In this document: positions 1 to 10,353 of the stretch, in pieces
Position numbering within the stretch: the first letter of the stretch is position 1
Layout: each line of letters opens with the position of its first letter
NCBI GenBank assembly: GCA_913055635.1
Contig: CAJXLK010000015.1
Span: 24,167-88,166 of the forward strand
DNA from: an uncultured Bacteroidota bacterium
Lineage (GTDB): Bacteria > Bacteroidota > Bacteroidia > Bacteroidales > UBA12077
Length of the DNA: 64,000 nucleotides
Reading direction: 5' to 3'
Position numbers and translations under genes: made by a program
The notes under the pieces: generated by a model
What the model was told of the DNA's origin: nothing
Databases searched by the model: none
Seen by the model: the letters and a program-made list of their open reading frames with translations, nothing else

Positions 1-55
1 TATTTGACTTCCAGTTTCTTTTAGAGGGTTGGACCTCACTGGCTCAGCGGTAAAT

Positions 56-190
56 CCTTGTCTGTTTGGGCAAACTGCAAGATTGGTTAATTCCGTTGCC
101 GTAAGTCCTTAATTGTTTGGACATCCTGCAAGATTGGTTAATTCCGTTGCCGTAAGTCCTTATCTGTTTGGGCAAACTGCAAGATCCGCT
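56..190. repeat. 51-bp direct tandem repeat, about 2.6 copies
   Basis: CCTT(G/A)TCTGTTTGGGCAAACTGCAAGATTGGTTAATTCCGTTGCCGTAAGT recurs with starts near 56, 107 and 158. Confidence 0.85.
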
Positions 191-245
191 GTACCCGCTG
201 CATGTTTTTCCCAGAAAAAAGGTAGGGTTTTTTATGGTCCCATTG

Positions 246-437
246 TACTCCTTTTAGACAGGATATTTCTCTTTAGCCAGATATTTCTCTTTAGCCAGAT
301 ATTTCTCTTTAGCCAGGATATTTCTCTTCAGCCAGGATATTTCTCTTTGAGACAGGGCATTCCTATTTAAACTGGAGATTCTTCTCTAGACGGGATACTC
401 CTTTTAGGCAGGATAATCCCCTTTCAGATGGTATGTT
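246..437. repeat. degenerate 18-19-bp tandem array, about 10 units
   Basis: Units such as ATTTCTCTTTAGCCAGGAT; middle copies near-identical, flanking copies progressively diverged. Confidence 0.8.
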
Positions 438-569
438 TTTCTTTTTAAAAAGGATATATCCCTGGAAATGTGCATATTCTTATTATCATTCTTAACACAG
501 ACAACAAGGCATTTACCTAAAAATGATGACTATGAAACAAAATGACGCACCTAAAAAACCAGACCACTC

Positions 570-1568
570 ATGAAGCAGATCATCATCAAATATTTGGAAG
601 GCCGTGCAAATGAACCCGAGCAGCATCGGCTTCTTGAATGGCTTCGCAACAAAGACAACAGGGTGCGGTTCCGGGTGGTTTCCTCAAACTGGAGGAAGAC
701 CCTGGATGATGATGATTTTCCCGGTGGAAGTGAAAGCAGCTGGAGAAGCATTGAGGAGCAATTTTTAAGGCGGAATTATTTTTTATGGCGTAAGACCCGT
801 AAACAGCAAAGGGTGTTCAAATATGCGGCTGTTTTCTTTTTTTTGGTCAGCCTCGGGGGGACGGGGTGGTATTTTTCCAGGCAGACTGAAAAGCGGGTTA
901 TGCCGCATACCAATGTGATTGCCCAGGGCGGGCAGATCTCCCGGTTGGACCTTCCCGACGGATCACGGGTTTGGTTGAATGCCGGCAGCACATTATCCTA
1001 TGACAATGCTTTTTCCCGCAGAAATCGGAACATAGCTCTTACCGGGGAAGCTTATTTTGATGTGGCTGGCAATGAAGCCTTACCTTTTGTGGTGGATTGC
1101 AATGGCTTGCAGATAAAAGCTGTGGGCACCCGGTTTGGTGCAGCAGCTTTTCCCGAGGACAGCACCATTGATGTGGTGTTGGAAGAAGGACGGGTGGCAT
1201 TGGACGTACCCGGGTCAAAAAACTTTGCCTGTCGCCTTCAACCCGGGGAGATGGCCCGCTACAGCAAGAATATCCGTAAACTATCGGTATCCAGGGTCCA
1301 AACGCAAAACTATACGGCCTGGCGCAGCGGCATAATCAGCATTTTTGACCAAACCCTGGAAAAAGTAGCCCGGCGTCTGGAGAAGCGATACGATCAAAAA
1401 ATTCAGGTGGACTCCCAGGTCAGGGACCTGCGCTATACCTTCACCATCAAAGATGAAACCCTTGATCAGGTTATCCGCTTGATGGAGCGAATCACCCCGG
1501 TGAAGGCGGTTCAGGAGGATGATGTCATCCGGTTTGAAAAAAGTGAGCCCCAAGCGAGGAATGAATAA
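570..1568 (+). CDS. FecR-family anti-sigma factor
   Basis: 332 aa; N-terminal cytoplasmic segment, single TM (YAAVFFFLVSLGGTGWYF), FecR core LDLPDGSRVWLNAGSTLSYDNAF...LTGEAYFDV and C-terminal secretin/TonB-like segment. Confidence 0.93.
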   Translation: MKQIIIKYLEGRANEPEQHRLLEWLRNKDNRVRFRVVSSNWRKTLDDDDFPGGSESSWRSIEEQFLRRNYFLWRKTRKQQRVFKYAAVFFFLVSLGGTGWYFSRQTEKRVMPHTNVIAQGGQISRLDLPDGSRVWLNAGSTLSYDNAFSRRNRNIALTGEAYFDVAGNEALPFVVDCNGLQIKAVGTRFGAAAFPEDSTIDVVLEEGRVALDVPGSKNFACRLQPGEMARYSKNIRKLSVSRVQTQNYTAWRSGIISIFDQTLEKVARRLEKRYDQKIQVDSQVRDLRYTFTIKDETLDQVIRLMERITPVKAVQEDDVIRFEKSEPQARNE

Positions 1569-1572
1569 AAAA

Positions 1573-1598
1573 ACCGGTAGTGTTGGCGCACTACCGGT
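1573..1598. other. 10-bp-stem hairpin between fecR-like and susC-like genes
   Basis: ACCGGTAGTG-TTGGCG-CACTACCGGT, perfect inverted repeat; no clear downstream U-tract. Confidence 0.55.
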
Positions 1599-1655
1599 AT
1601 CTACCTATCATTTCGCATGATAAATAGCATTTTAATCCTGTTAAACCCTTAAGTT

Positions 1656-4600
1656 ATGAAAAAAAATCGAGAGGAAGGAGGGCGAGAACCTTCAATCAGC
1701 AAAAGCATTTTACGGACCGTACCGTTGGTCCTGATCCTCTTTTTTGTCGGATTGATGCAGGTTTCAGCCAGTCAGTATAGTTCTGAGAAGAAATTGACCC
1801 TGGAGCTGGAAGACAAAAAAGTGGCAGAAGTACTTGATGCCATTGAGCGGCAGTCGGAATTTCGGTTTGCTTACAGCACGGAATATATTAACCTGGATCG
1901 CCGGGTGAGCCTTAAAGTGGAGCAAAAAACCATCCGGGAAACCTTGCAAATGCTGTTCATTGATACCCCGATCAAATATGTCATCAGAGACCGCCACATC
2001 ATGCTTTATCCTAAAGCACTGGAGGTAAAACCATTGGCGAAAATCCCCCAGCAAGCAACCGTTACTGGTACGGTTACCGACGCCCAATCAGGTGAACCCC
2101 TGCCGGGGGTGAACATTGTGATTAAGGGCACCACCCGGGGGACGACCACCGATATGGAGGGCCAGTATTCCATTGAGGTGGGGGCTGAAGCCAAACTGGT
2201 GTTTTCCTTTATGGGATATCAGAAACAAACCTTGCCGGTAAAGGGCCGCGAGGTGATAGATGTGGCTTTAAAACAGGCTGTGACCGAACTTGAAGAGGTA
2301 GTAGCCATTGGTTATGGCACGGCCAAAAAGAAGGATTTGACCTCTTCGATTTCGACGATGAATTCAGATGAGATCAATGAGACCCCAACAGCGGTTGCCT
2401 TACAATCGCTTCAGGGCAAGGTATCAGGAGTTGAGATTGTCAGCCGGGGAGCCCCCGGGGCATCGCCAACGGTGCGTATCCGTGGTATTGGTTCCTATCC
2501 AGGAAGGGGCAATGAAAGTCCGCTTTATGTTGTGGATGGAGCCTTTTACAGCAACATCGATTTTCTCAATACTTCGGAGATTGAATCCATGTCGGTACTC
2601 AAAAGCGCTTCTGCTGCGGCCATTTATGGTGTGCGGGCAGCCAATGGGGTGATTGTGATCGAGACCAAATCGGGTGAGTTTGAGAAGGAAACGGAAATCA
2701 CCTATAACGGCTATTATGGCGTGCAGTTGGCCCAGGATGTGCTAAAAATGGCCAATGCCGAGCAATATACCAAGATGGCCATGGCCTCCGGCTCACCTGC
2801 CGATTCCCTCTATATCCTAAACGCCATGCAGCGCTATGGCAGAAGCCGGAAAAATCCCAACGTGCCGGCCGTCAATACCGACTGGTACGAAGAAATCCTT
2901 CGTCCCGGGCCCATGCAGAATCACGCATTAACCATATCCGGGGGGACCAACAAGTCCTCTTATTCACTTGGAACCAGTTATTTTACCCAAGATGGGATCC
3001 TCGATATGAAGAACAATTACGAACGCTTCAACCTGCGTTCCAAGGTGGATTATAAAGCCAAAGACTGGCTGACCATCGGGGGCAATGTGGTTTTCAGTGA
3101 TGGTCAGCGCAACCAGCCGGCCAATGGAGCCTGGAGAAGAGCTTACCAGGCGGTTCCTATTTTTCCGCCTTATGACGATCAGATTGAGGAAGCTGAGCCC
3201 ATTAAGCTGGGAAGCGCCGACATACTGGGTTACCGCCATGGGCAAAACCCCCTGGTGGCCACCGAGTTTAATGAAAATTTTCAGGTGAACAGAAGGTTGT
3301 TGGCCAATTTTTACGCCCAGGTGGAGCTCATACCCGATGCGTTGACCTTTAAAACCAACTACAGTCACAGTTATAACACCGTTGAGCGGAGAAATGTAGG
3401 CCTTTCCTATTTTATCACCGAAGGCACCCAACGCGAAAATTCTCAGTTATCCAAGTATGCGGCAAGCTCTTCCGACCGGACCTGGGACAACCTGCTCACC
3501 TATGACAAGGGCTTTGTCAACCATAATCTGAGAGTCATGCTGGGTAGTTCCTATCGGGTTCAGGAAGGCCGACGCCTGAATGCTTCCGGAACCAACTTTC
3601 CCGAAGAACAACGCGAGGCCTGGTATCTTAATTATGCCGAGTCTATCAACCTCGATGGCGTCTGGGATGGTGGATCGCTGTTGTATGGACTCTCTTATTT
3701 TGGAAGGATTCAATACAACTTTGATCAAAAATACTATCTCTATGGTACTTTCCGCGCCGACGGGTCCTCCAAGTACCAGGAAAAATGGGGCTATTTCCCC
3801 AGTTTTGGTGCAGGCTGGGTGCTCTCCAGCGAACGCTTTATGCAGGGGGTGGGTTTCATCGACTTCTTGAAATTGCGTGCCACCTGGGGGCAGCTCGGGA
3901 ATGACAAGATACAGCCCGCAGCCGGTACGCAAACCACTCAGGTCGTACAAACGGCCATCGGCGGGGAGCTTGTCTCAGGAACCCAGAGATCCGGTACCTA
4001 CTCGGTGCTGGGATGGGAGCTGGTGGAGGAAACCGATTTCGGCATCACCGCTACCTTGTTCAATTCCAGACTGAATATGGATGCCGACTACTACATCCGC
4101 GAGACCAAAAATGCCGCCATTAGTGTACAGATTCCCCTGAAAGGTGGGGTTACCCTGAAAAACCAGGGGCAAATCCGCAACTCCGGAATAGAGGTTTCTT
4201 TGGACTGGAGCGATAAATTCTCGGATAACTGGAGGTATTCTCTGGGGGGCAACCTTTCCACCCTGACCAACGAGGTGATGGATCTTTACGGCCAGCCTTA
4301 CCTGAATGGGGGAACAGCTACTTTCCGCCAGCGTTCGATCATCGGTGAACCCCTTTTGGCCTTCTACGGATGGGAAGTAGCCGGGGTGTATCAAAATCAG
4401 CAGGAAATTGACAATGATCCCATTGCCCAGGACAATGGCCTGGTGCCCGGAGATTTTAAATATGTCGATCAAAACGAGGATGATTTGATAGATGACGAAG
4501 ACCGGGTGGTCTTGGGCAGTTATTTCCCTTCATTGACCTATGGATTTAACTTTTCCCTCGGCTACAAAGGTTTTAATCTTTCAGTGGATATGATGGGTAA

Positions 4601-5003
4601 AGTAGGCAATAAGATTTTGAACCGCAACCGGGGAGAAGTCATTTGGACGGCCGATTTGAACAAGGATGCTGAACTGGCCACCAATCTGTGGGATGGAGAG
4701 GGTTCGACCAATAGATACCCCTCGGCATCGGGATTGCGCAGGGCATGGAATCAAAAAATGAGCGATTATTTTGTGGAAGATGGTTCTTATTTCAGACTCA
4801 GAAATGTACAACTGTCTTATACTTTCAGGGATGAAAGTCTGTTTGGGGTCCAGATGCCCGAGACCAAAATTTACGTGACCGGCGAACGGCTTTTAACCAT
4901 TTCCGATTACAATGGCTTTTCCAATGAAGTGGCCAACGGAATCGACGATTACATGTATCCTACCCCGGCAGTTTATACCGTTGGGGTGAATCTTAAATTT
5001 TAA
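1656..5003 (+). CDS. susC-like: SusC/RagA-family TonB-linked outer-membrane protein with N-terminal STN domain
   Basis: 1115 aa; STN segment, carboxypeptidase-regulatory-like domain (GTVTDAQSGEPLPGVNIVIKGTTRGTTTD), plug motif, C-terminal beta-barrel ending LKF. Confidence 0.96.
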   Translation: MKKNREEGGREPSISKSILRTVPLVLILFFVGLMQVSASQYSSEKKLTLELEDKKVAEVLDAIERQSEFRFAYSTEYINLDRRVSLKVEQKTIRETLQMLFIDTPIKYVIRDRHIMLYPKALEVKPLAKIPQQATVTGTVTDAQSGEPLPGVNIVIKGTTRGTTTDMEGQYSIEVGAEAKLVFSFMGYQKQTLPVKGREVIDVALKQAVTELEEVVAIGYGTAKKKDLTSSISTMNSDEINETPTAVALQSLQGKVSGVEIVSRGAPGASPTVRIRGIGSYPGRGNESPLYVVDGAFYSNIDFLNTSEIESMSVLKSASAAAIYGVRAANGVIVIETKSGEFEKETEITYNGYYGVQLAQDVLKMANAEQYTKMAMASGSPADSLYILNAMQRYGRSRKNPNVPAVNTDWYEEILRPGPMQNHALTISGGTNKSSYSLGTSYFTQDGILDMKNNYERFNLRSKVDYKAKDWLTIGGNVVFSDGQRNQPANGAWRRAYQAVPIFPPYDDQIEEAEPIKLGSADILGYRHGQNPLVATEFNENFQVNRRLLANFYAQVELIPDALTFKTNYSHSYNTVERRNVGLSYFITEGTQRENSQLSKYAASSSDRTWDNLLTYDKGFVNHNLRVMLGSSYRVQEGRRLNASGTNFPEEQREAWYLNYAESINLDGVWDGGSLLYGLSYFGRIQYNFDQKYYLYGTFRADGSSKYQEKWGYFPSFGAGWVLSSERFMQGVGFIDFLKLRATWGQLGNDKIQPAAGTQTTQVVQTAIGGELVSGTQRSGTYSVLGWELVEETDFGITATLFNSRLNMDADYYIRETKNAAISVQIPLKGGVTLKNQGQIRNSGIEVSLDWSDKFSDNWRYSLGGNLSTLTNEVMDLYGQPYLNGGTATFRQRSIIGEPLLAFYGWEVAGVYQNQQEIDNDPIAQDNGLVPGDFKYVDQNEDDLIDDEDRVVLGSYFPSLTYGFNFSLGYKGFNLSVDMMGKVGNKILNRNRGEVIWTADLNKDAELATNLWDGEGSTNRYPSASGLRRAWNQKMSDYFVEDGSYFRLRNVQLSYTFRDESLFGVQMPETKIYVTGERLLTISDYNGFSNEVANGIDDYMYPTPAVYTVGVNLKF

Positions 5004-5021
5004 TGTTAAAAATCCCGAATC

Positions 5022-6554
5022 ATGAAAGTATTCAAATATATCATACCATTTATTGTTTTTGCAGGCTTGCTGTTGATGGCAACATCCTGTGAAGACAAGT
5101 TGTTTGAGCCTTTGGAAAATCAGGAAGTCACAGAGAAGACAGATTACACCCTGACAGAGAACATGCATCTTCCTTTGATCGGGCTATATGCCGAACTTTA
5201 TGGGCTGGGTTGGGATGTTTACCCCATTGTATCGATCCGGGGGGATGATGTGAACAAAGGCGGGGAAGGATTTAACCAGGTGCTTGGTCAACTCGAGCAA
5301 TTTGATTACGACGAAAATTTCTGGATGCTCAATACGGTTTGGCAACAGATGTATCAGGGCATCTTCGAGGCCAATACGACCATTGAAGAGCTTAAAAAGT
5401 ACAAGAATCAGGCAGACAACCAGGCGCTGGCGGATCAATACATTGCTGAGGCCCAAACCCTAAGGGCGTGGTATCTTTTGCACCTGACAAGGCTTTGGGG
5501 CGAGGTGTTTGTCACCGAGGCAGATGATCCTTCCACCCTGTTTGATGCCGAGTTATCGACCAAACAGGAAGCCCTTCAATACATCTCGGATCAGATGGCC
5601 GGGGCAGCTCCCCTCATGGCTGATCAAAATCCCGGTCAGCGGGCGGACATCCCGGGAGGGGTGACCCGCTACACTGCGCTGGCCCTAAAGGCGAAGGCTG
5701 ACCAGGAATTGGGCGATTATCAGGCTGTAGCAGATGCCACTTCCCAGATCATCAATTCCGGGCTTTTTGAGCTGGAGGAAGATTTTTACCAGTTGTTTAA
5801 GCTCGAGGGCAAGTTGAACAATGAGAACCTGTTTGAATTGCAATATTCCGATTTTGGTAAGGGTTCGGGCGAAGATCGAAGCTACCTGTTTGCCTTCTTT
5901 GGACCGCAAAACTGGACCCCTGCCGTTGAAGGGGCCAACAGCGGATGGGGTTTCTGGGAGCCCACCCTGGAGTATATCCAGTTTATGCTTGAGCGGGGCG
6001 AGCAGGCGCGTTTGCAGACCAGCGTACTTTTTACCCCCGACGGGATTCAAGAGCTTCAAGACACCTACGGGGATTTGCCCGGTTGGATCTCCAATGTAAC
6101 GCCTTCGGGCGATACCATTGACAACGGGCCCCGGGCCAATTTCTTCAGCGGAAAACATTACCTGCCTTCCGTACAACTGACACCGGGGCGCACCAATTAC
6201 GGCACCAACAAGAACATGCAAATCATAAGGTATGCCGAAATATTGCTCATGCATGCCGAAGCCCTGGCCCAGGGCGCCGGTAGCTCGGCCATTTCGGCCG
6301 ATCAGGCAGTGAACCTGGTACGCAACAGGGCCGGGTTGTCCTCCATCTCCAATGTTACCCTGGAGCAGGTGATGGATGAAAAATATGCCGAACTGGCCAT
6401 GGAATGGGGCATACGTTTTTATGATATGGTCAGGCTGGGCAATTATCAGGAGTTGAATTACCAGGGAAGCGGAGCCACTTTTTCTCTGGATAAGCTGTTC
6501 CTGCCCTATCCCCTTAAACAGGTAGACCTGCTTCCCCAGCTGGAAAACGATTAA
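5022..6554 (+). CDS. susD-like: SusD/RagB-family nutrient-binding outer-membrane lipoprotein
   Basis: 510 aa; lipobox (LLMATSC), directly downstream of SusC, C-terminal NLVRNRAGL...YAELAMEWGIRFYDMVRLG typical of SusD. Confidence 0.95.
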   Translation: MKVFKYIIPFIVFAGLLLMATSCEDKLFEPLENQEVTEKTDYTLTENMHLPLIGLYAELYGLGWDVYPIVSIRGDDVNKGGEGFNQVLGQLEQFDYDENFWMLNTVWQQMYQGIFEANTTIEELKKYKNQADNQALADQYIAEAQTLRAWYLLHLTRLWGEVFVTEADDPSTLFDAELSTKQEALQYISDQMAGAAPLMADQNPGQRADIPGGVTRYTALALKAKADQELGDYQAVADATSQIINSGLFELEEDFYQLFKLEGKLNNENLFELQYSDFGKGSGEDRSYLFAFFGPQNWTPAVEGANSGWGFWEPTLEYIQFMLERGEQARLQTSVLFTPDGIQELQDTYGDLPGWISNVTPSGDTIDNGPRANFFSGKHYLPSVQLTPGRTNYGTNKNMQIIRYAEILLMHAEALAQGAGSSAISADQAVNLVRNRAGLSSISNVTLEQVMDEKYAELAMEWGIRFYDMVRLGNYQELNYQGSGATFSLDKLFLPYPLKQVDLLPQLEND

Positions 6555-6573
6555 CCACAAAAATTACAACGAT

Positions 6574-7665
6574 ATGAAAATATTCAGGCACATAGCATTA
6601 TTTATCCTTGGGGCGGCTTTTATAGTCGCCTGCGAAAGGGAAGGATTTATTGATCCCATCAGTAAGGTGGAACCGGGTGCCGATACCTCCCCCCCTTATG
6701 TGGAGATCAATTATCCGACAGAAGGCACGGCTATACGGGTAAGGGAGGATACCACTTCCATGACCATTGATTTTGAAGTACGCGATGACATAGAGCTTCA
6801 ATCGATTCTGTTAGAACTCGACGGAAATACAATCATCGAGTATACTGAATTTAAGGATTACCGGAGGGTGCTGGAAGAATACACCTATAAACGGGTCACC
6901 AATGGGGAGCATACCCTAACCCTGACAGCCGAAGATATGGATGGCAAAAGCACCTCCCAGTCGGTAAATTTTGAAAAGATCGCTCCCTATCAAACCCAGT
7001 ATGACGGAGAAGTGCTGTATATGCCCTTCGACGGGAATGGCATGGAGCTGATCACCATCACAAGTGCTGAGGAAGTTGGTAATCCCGGGTTTGCTGATGG
7101 ATGGATCAGTCAGGCTTTTCAGGGAGCCGTCGAATCCTATCTGACTTTTCCGGTCGACACCCTGGTCAATGAATCGATTAGTGCTGCCTTCTGGTATCAT
7201 GTAGATCCCGCTGCCACGGCCACCCGTGCAGGGATGTTAACGGTCGGGCCCCCCAGTGAGGACGGTGGCGATCGCACGCAAGGCTTCCGCCTGTTCCGGG
7301 TCGGCAATGAAACCAGGCAAACCATCCGCCTGAACGTGGGTAAGGGCGATGGCGATAGCTGGTACACGGCCGGCGGAGATTACAGAATCACCCTGGCCGA
7401 AGCCGATTGGATGCATGTGGCCTTTACCATCTCTACCGATTCGGTCGCCATTTTCATCGATGGGGAACTGGCTGCAGGAGGAGCCTTTGAAGGGCCCATC
7501 GGCTGGGCTGATTGTCAGATCCTCTCCATCGGTTCGGGAGCCCCCAACTTTACCATCTGGAATCACCTCTCGGACATCAACAGCCTCTATGATGAGCTGC
7601 GCTTCTTCAACAGATTCCTTACCCAACAGGAAATTCAGGCCATAATGGAGGATCAGCAGCAATAG
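6574..7665 (+). CDS. LamG/concanavalin A-like domain surface lipoprotein
   Basis: 363 aa; lipobox (FIVAC), Ig-like N-terminal part, LamG-like C-terminal part (YMPFDGNG...AAFWYHVD...DELRFFNRFLTQQEIQAIM). Confidence 0.8.
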   Translation: MKIFRHIALFILGAAFIVACEREGFIDPISKVEPGADTSPPYVEINYPTEGTAIRVREDTTSMTIDFEVRDDIELQSILLELDGNTIIEYTEFKDYRRVLEEYTYKRVTNGEHTLTLTAEDMDGKSTSQSVNFEKIAPYQTQYDGEVLYMPFDGNGMELITITSAEEVGNPGFADGWISQAFQGAVESYLTFPVDTLVNESISAAFWYHVDPAATATRAGMLTVGPPSEDGGDRTQGFRLFRVGNETRQTIRLNVGKGDGDSWYTAGGDYRITLAEADWMHVAFTISTDSVAIFIDGELAAGGAFEGPIGWADCQILSIGSGAPNFTIWNHLSDINSLYDELRFFNRFLTQQEIQAIMEDQQQ

Positions 7666-7977
7666 CTCATTAAAGGGGTATCTGAACTGTAAATTTTTTG
7701 CCAAAATATGATCAGCAAAAATAGCTCATTAAAGTTTAATGCTTTGGTTTGCTGTAGACCTTTTGCCAAAATATGAGCCCCAACAATAGCTCAAAGGTTT
7801 TACCGGTATATTGAATCTTTGATTTTAACCGGTGAAGCTTAGCAGAAGGCATCGTCTGAAGAAAATATGTGGCAATGGGTGATGATGCGGAATCGAATCT
7901 TCGGACGGTGCCTTTTCTTTTCCAAGGCCCGGTTGGATAAGCCGGCCCTTGTTCAGGGAGTGAAAAAAAGCAGGAAT

Positions 7978-9699
7978 ATGAAACACACCATTGGAATCGT
8001 CTTGTTCGTAATGGCCCTGTCCGGAATATCCGGTACATCAGCGGCTCAACAAAGAACCTATTGCAATCCGCTCGACCTGGATTATACCTATATGATTCGC
8101 TTCTCACACAAGGACATTTCGTACCGTTCGGGGGCCGATCCCGATGTGGTGGAGTTCCGCAACGAATATTACATGTTTGTAACCCGTTCCATGGGATACT
8201 GGCATTCCAGGGATATGCTGCACTGGGATTTCATAGAACCTGAAGGCTGGTATTTTCAGGGGTCCAATGCCCCAACCGCTTTCAACTACAAGGATTCTTT
8301 ATTGTACCAGGCGGGAAATCCATCGGGTTCGATGAGCATCCTTTACACCGATAAGCCGGAAAAAGGTGTTTGGCAGGCCGTGCCCTCCATCCTTCACCGC
8401 CTCCAGGATCCCACCCTGTTTATCGACCACGACGACCAGGCCTACATCTTCTGGGGATCATCCAATAAACACCCCATCAGGGGACGAAAACTGGATATGT
8501 TCCACCGTTTCAGCCCCGATCCAAATTTTGTGAAACTTATCAACCTCGAGGCAGAAAAACACGGCTGGGAGCGCTTTGGAACCAACCATTCCGACAGCAT
8601 CCGGGGATATATTGAAGGGGCCTATATGACCCGTCACAACGATCAATATTACCTGCAGTATGCCGCTCCGGGTACCCAGTTTGACGTATATGGTGAAGGG
8701 GTCTATATAGGCGATGCACCCCTTGGACCTTACCGCTATGCCCCCAACAACCCGGTGTGCTACAAACCGGGAGGTTTTGCCAACGGTGCAGGCCATGGAA
8801 GTACCCTCCTGGGCCCCTATGGCAATTACTGGCACTTCGCAACCATGGCCGTCTCCGTAAACCGAATATGGGAGCGACGCATTGTGATGTACCCCACCTA
8901 TTTTGACCAGGAAGGGTTGATCTACAGCAACACTTCCTTCGGGGATTACCCCCATTATGCCCCCGATGATTTTTCCCGGGCCGGTGAATTTACCGGCTGG
9001 ATGCTGCTTTCCTATGATAAGCCGGTGAAAGCCTCCTCCTCGCTGGCAAATTATTCACCCGAAAACACCGTGGATGAAAATGTCAAAACATTCTGGGTGG
9101 CCGGCCAAAATGATGACCAACAGTGGCTGGAAATCGATCTGGAGACACCGGCCACAGTGCATGCCGTGCAAATCAACTACAACGACTATCACACCAATCT
9201 CTATGGCCGCATACCCGGGCTGTATCACCGCTACGTGATTGAAGGTTCAAGGGATGGCAACCATTGGGAGCTTTTGGTCGATAAAACCGATAGCTATGAG
9301 GATGCCCCCAATGACTACGTAGAACTGCATCAACCCCGCCGGGCAAGATACATCCGTTACAAAAACATCCATGTGCCCACCCCCAACCTGTCGATCTCCG
9401 ATTTGCGCATCTTTGGCCTGGGCCCGGGCGATCCACCGGCTAAAGTTGAAGACCTCAAGGTGAACCGCGGCCCTGACCGGCGCAATGCTTACATAACCTG
9501 GCAGGCCAGCGATATTGCCCAGGGCTATAATGTGCGCTGGGGCATCGCCCCCGATAAACTCTACAGCTCATGGCTTGTCTATGGCCAGAACCATCTGGAT
9601 CTGCGGTCGCTGAACGTGGAGCAGGGTTACTTTTTTACCGTCGAAGCTTTCAATGAAAATGGGGTTGCCCACAAATCGGACCTGGTCCAGGCCAGATGA
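7978..9699 (+). CDS. GH43-like glycoside hydrolase with F5/8 type C (discoidin) and FN3-like C-terminal domains
   Basis: ORF 7867..9699, start reassigned to MKHTIGIVLFVMALSG signal peptide. GADPDVVEFRNEYYMFVTRS and LQDPTLFIDHDDQAYIFWGSS resemble the GH43 five-bladed fold; discoidin-like segment about aa 350-500. Confidence 0.78.
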   Translation: MKHTIGIVLFVMALSGISGTSAAQQRTYCNPLDLDYTYMIRFSHKDISYRSGADPDVVEFRNEYYMFVTRSMGYWHSRDMLHWDFIEPEGWYFQGSNAPTAFNYKDSLLYQAGNPSGSMSILYTDKPEKGVWQAVPSILHRLQDPTLFIDHDDQAYIFWGSSNKHPIRGRKLDMFHRFSPDPNFVKLINLEAEKHGWERFGTNHSDSIRGYIEGAYMTRHNDQYYLQYAAPGTQFDVYGEGVYIGDAPLGPYRYAPNNPVCYKPGGFANGAGHGSTLLGPYGNYWHFATMAVSVNRIWERRIVMYPTYFDQEGLIYSNTSFGDYPHYAPDDFSRAGEFTGWMLLSYDKPVKASSSLANYSPENTVDENVKTFWVAGQNDDQQWLEIDLETPATVHAVQINYNDYHTNLYGRIPGLYHRYVIEGSRDGNHWELLVDKTDSYEDAPNDYVELHQPRRARYIRYKNIHVPTPNLSISDLRIFGLGPGDPPAKVEDLKVNRGPDRRNAYITWQASDIAQGYNVRWGIAPDKLYSSWLVYGQNHLDLRSLNVEQGYFFTVEAFNENGVAHKSDLVQAR

Positions 9700-10239
9700 A
9701 GCGGCTCTTAACCCAACATTTGGATTTACCAGTTCAGTTACCAATTCATTCGTCGATTCGTGGCTATCAATTCGTTGCCTGATTTATTTATCGATTTGTC
9801 TATCAGTTTATTTACTGATTTGTTTGCAAATTCGACCATCATTCGCTGCCCGATTTATTTATCGACTCATCTAACAATTTGACTGTCAATTTATTTAATT
9901 TCCGTTTGCTCTTTTGGTTTGGCCGTTTGGTGTGCCGGTTTCTCCCGTAAACCTTTCAACTTCCGGAAAATTTGCTTTCTAATGTTTTGAAGCTATAATG
10001 AACTATGGATTAATGTTTTATATAACCATTGGATGCCTTGCTATACAACCAGGTTTCCGGTTTATACAAAAACGAACACCGGTGTTGGAAAATTCAACAC
10101 CCGGTGAAAGGGGTTCCCTGTTTAATGGCCACATATTTAATGGTTTAAAAAAAATGGTATGGCATTTGGTATTGCTTCCAAAGAATCACATAAACATTAC
10201 GGTGAACCTCAAAAAACCAAGCTGAGAATCAGAAAAGCC

Positions 10240-10330
10240 ATTGCTATAAGTTAGAAAATCCTGTGAGAATCCGAAAATCCTGTGAGAATCCGAAAATCCT
10301 GTAAGGAATCCGACAATCCTGTAACGAAAC
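10240..10330. repeat. 19-bp degenerate tandem array, 3-4 units
   Basis: GAGAATCCGAAAATCCTGT repeated immediately upstream of the permease start. Confidence 0.8.
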
Positions 10331-10353
10331 CCCCAAAGCAAAACCCTAGACCG

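Noticed and set aside
113-370. 85-aa ORF at the left end
   Set aside because: It is a translation of the 51-bp and 18-19-bp tandem repeats (IFLFSQIFLFSQ); no start context or family.
246-437. CRISPR array
   Set aside because: Units are contiguous and degenerate with no unique spacers; no cas genes in the window.
10158-10175. Sigma-54-like TGGCATTTGGTATTGCT upstream of permease 10354
   Set aside because: GG-to-GC spacing is one nucleotide too long for a -24/-12 promoter; not reported as a site.
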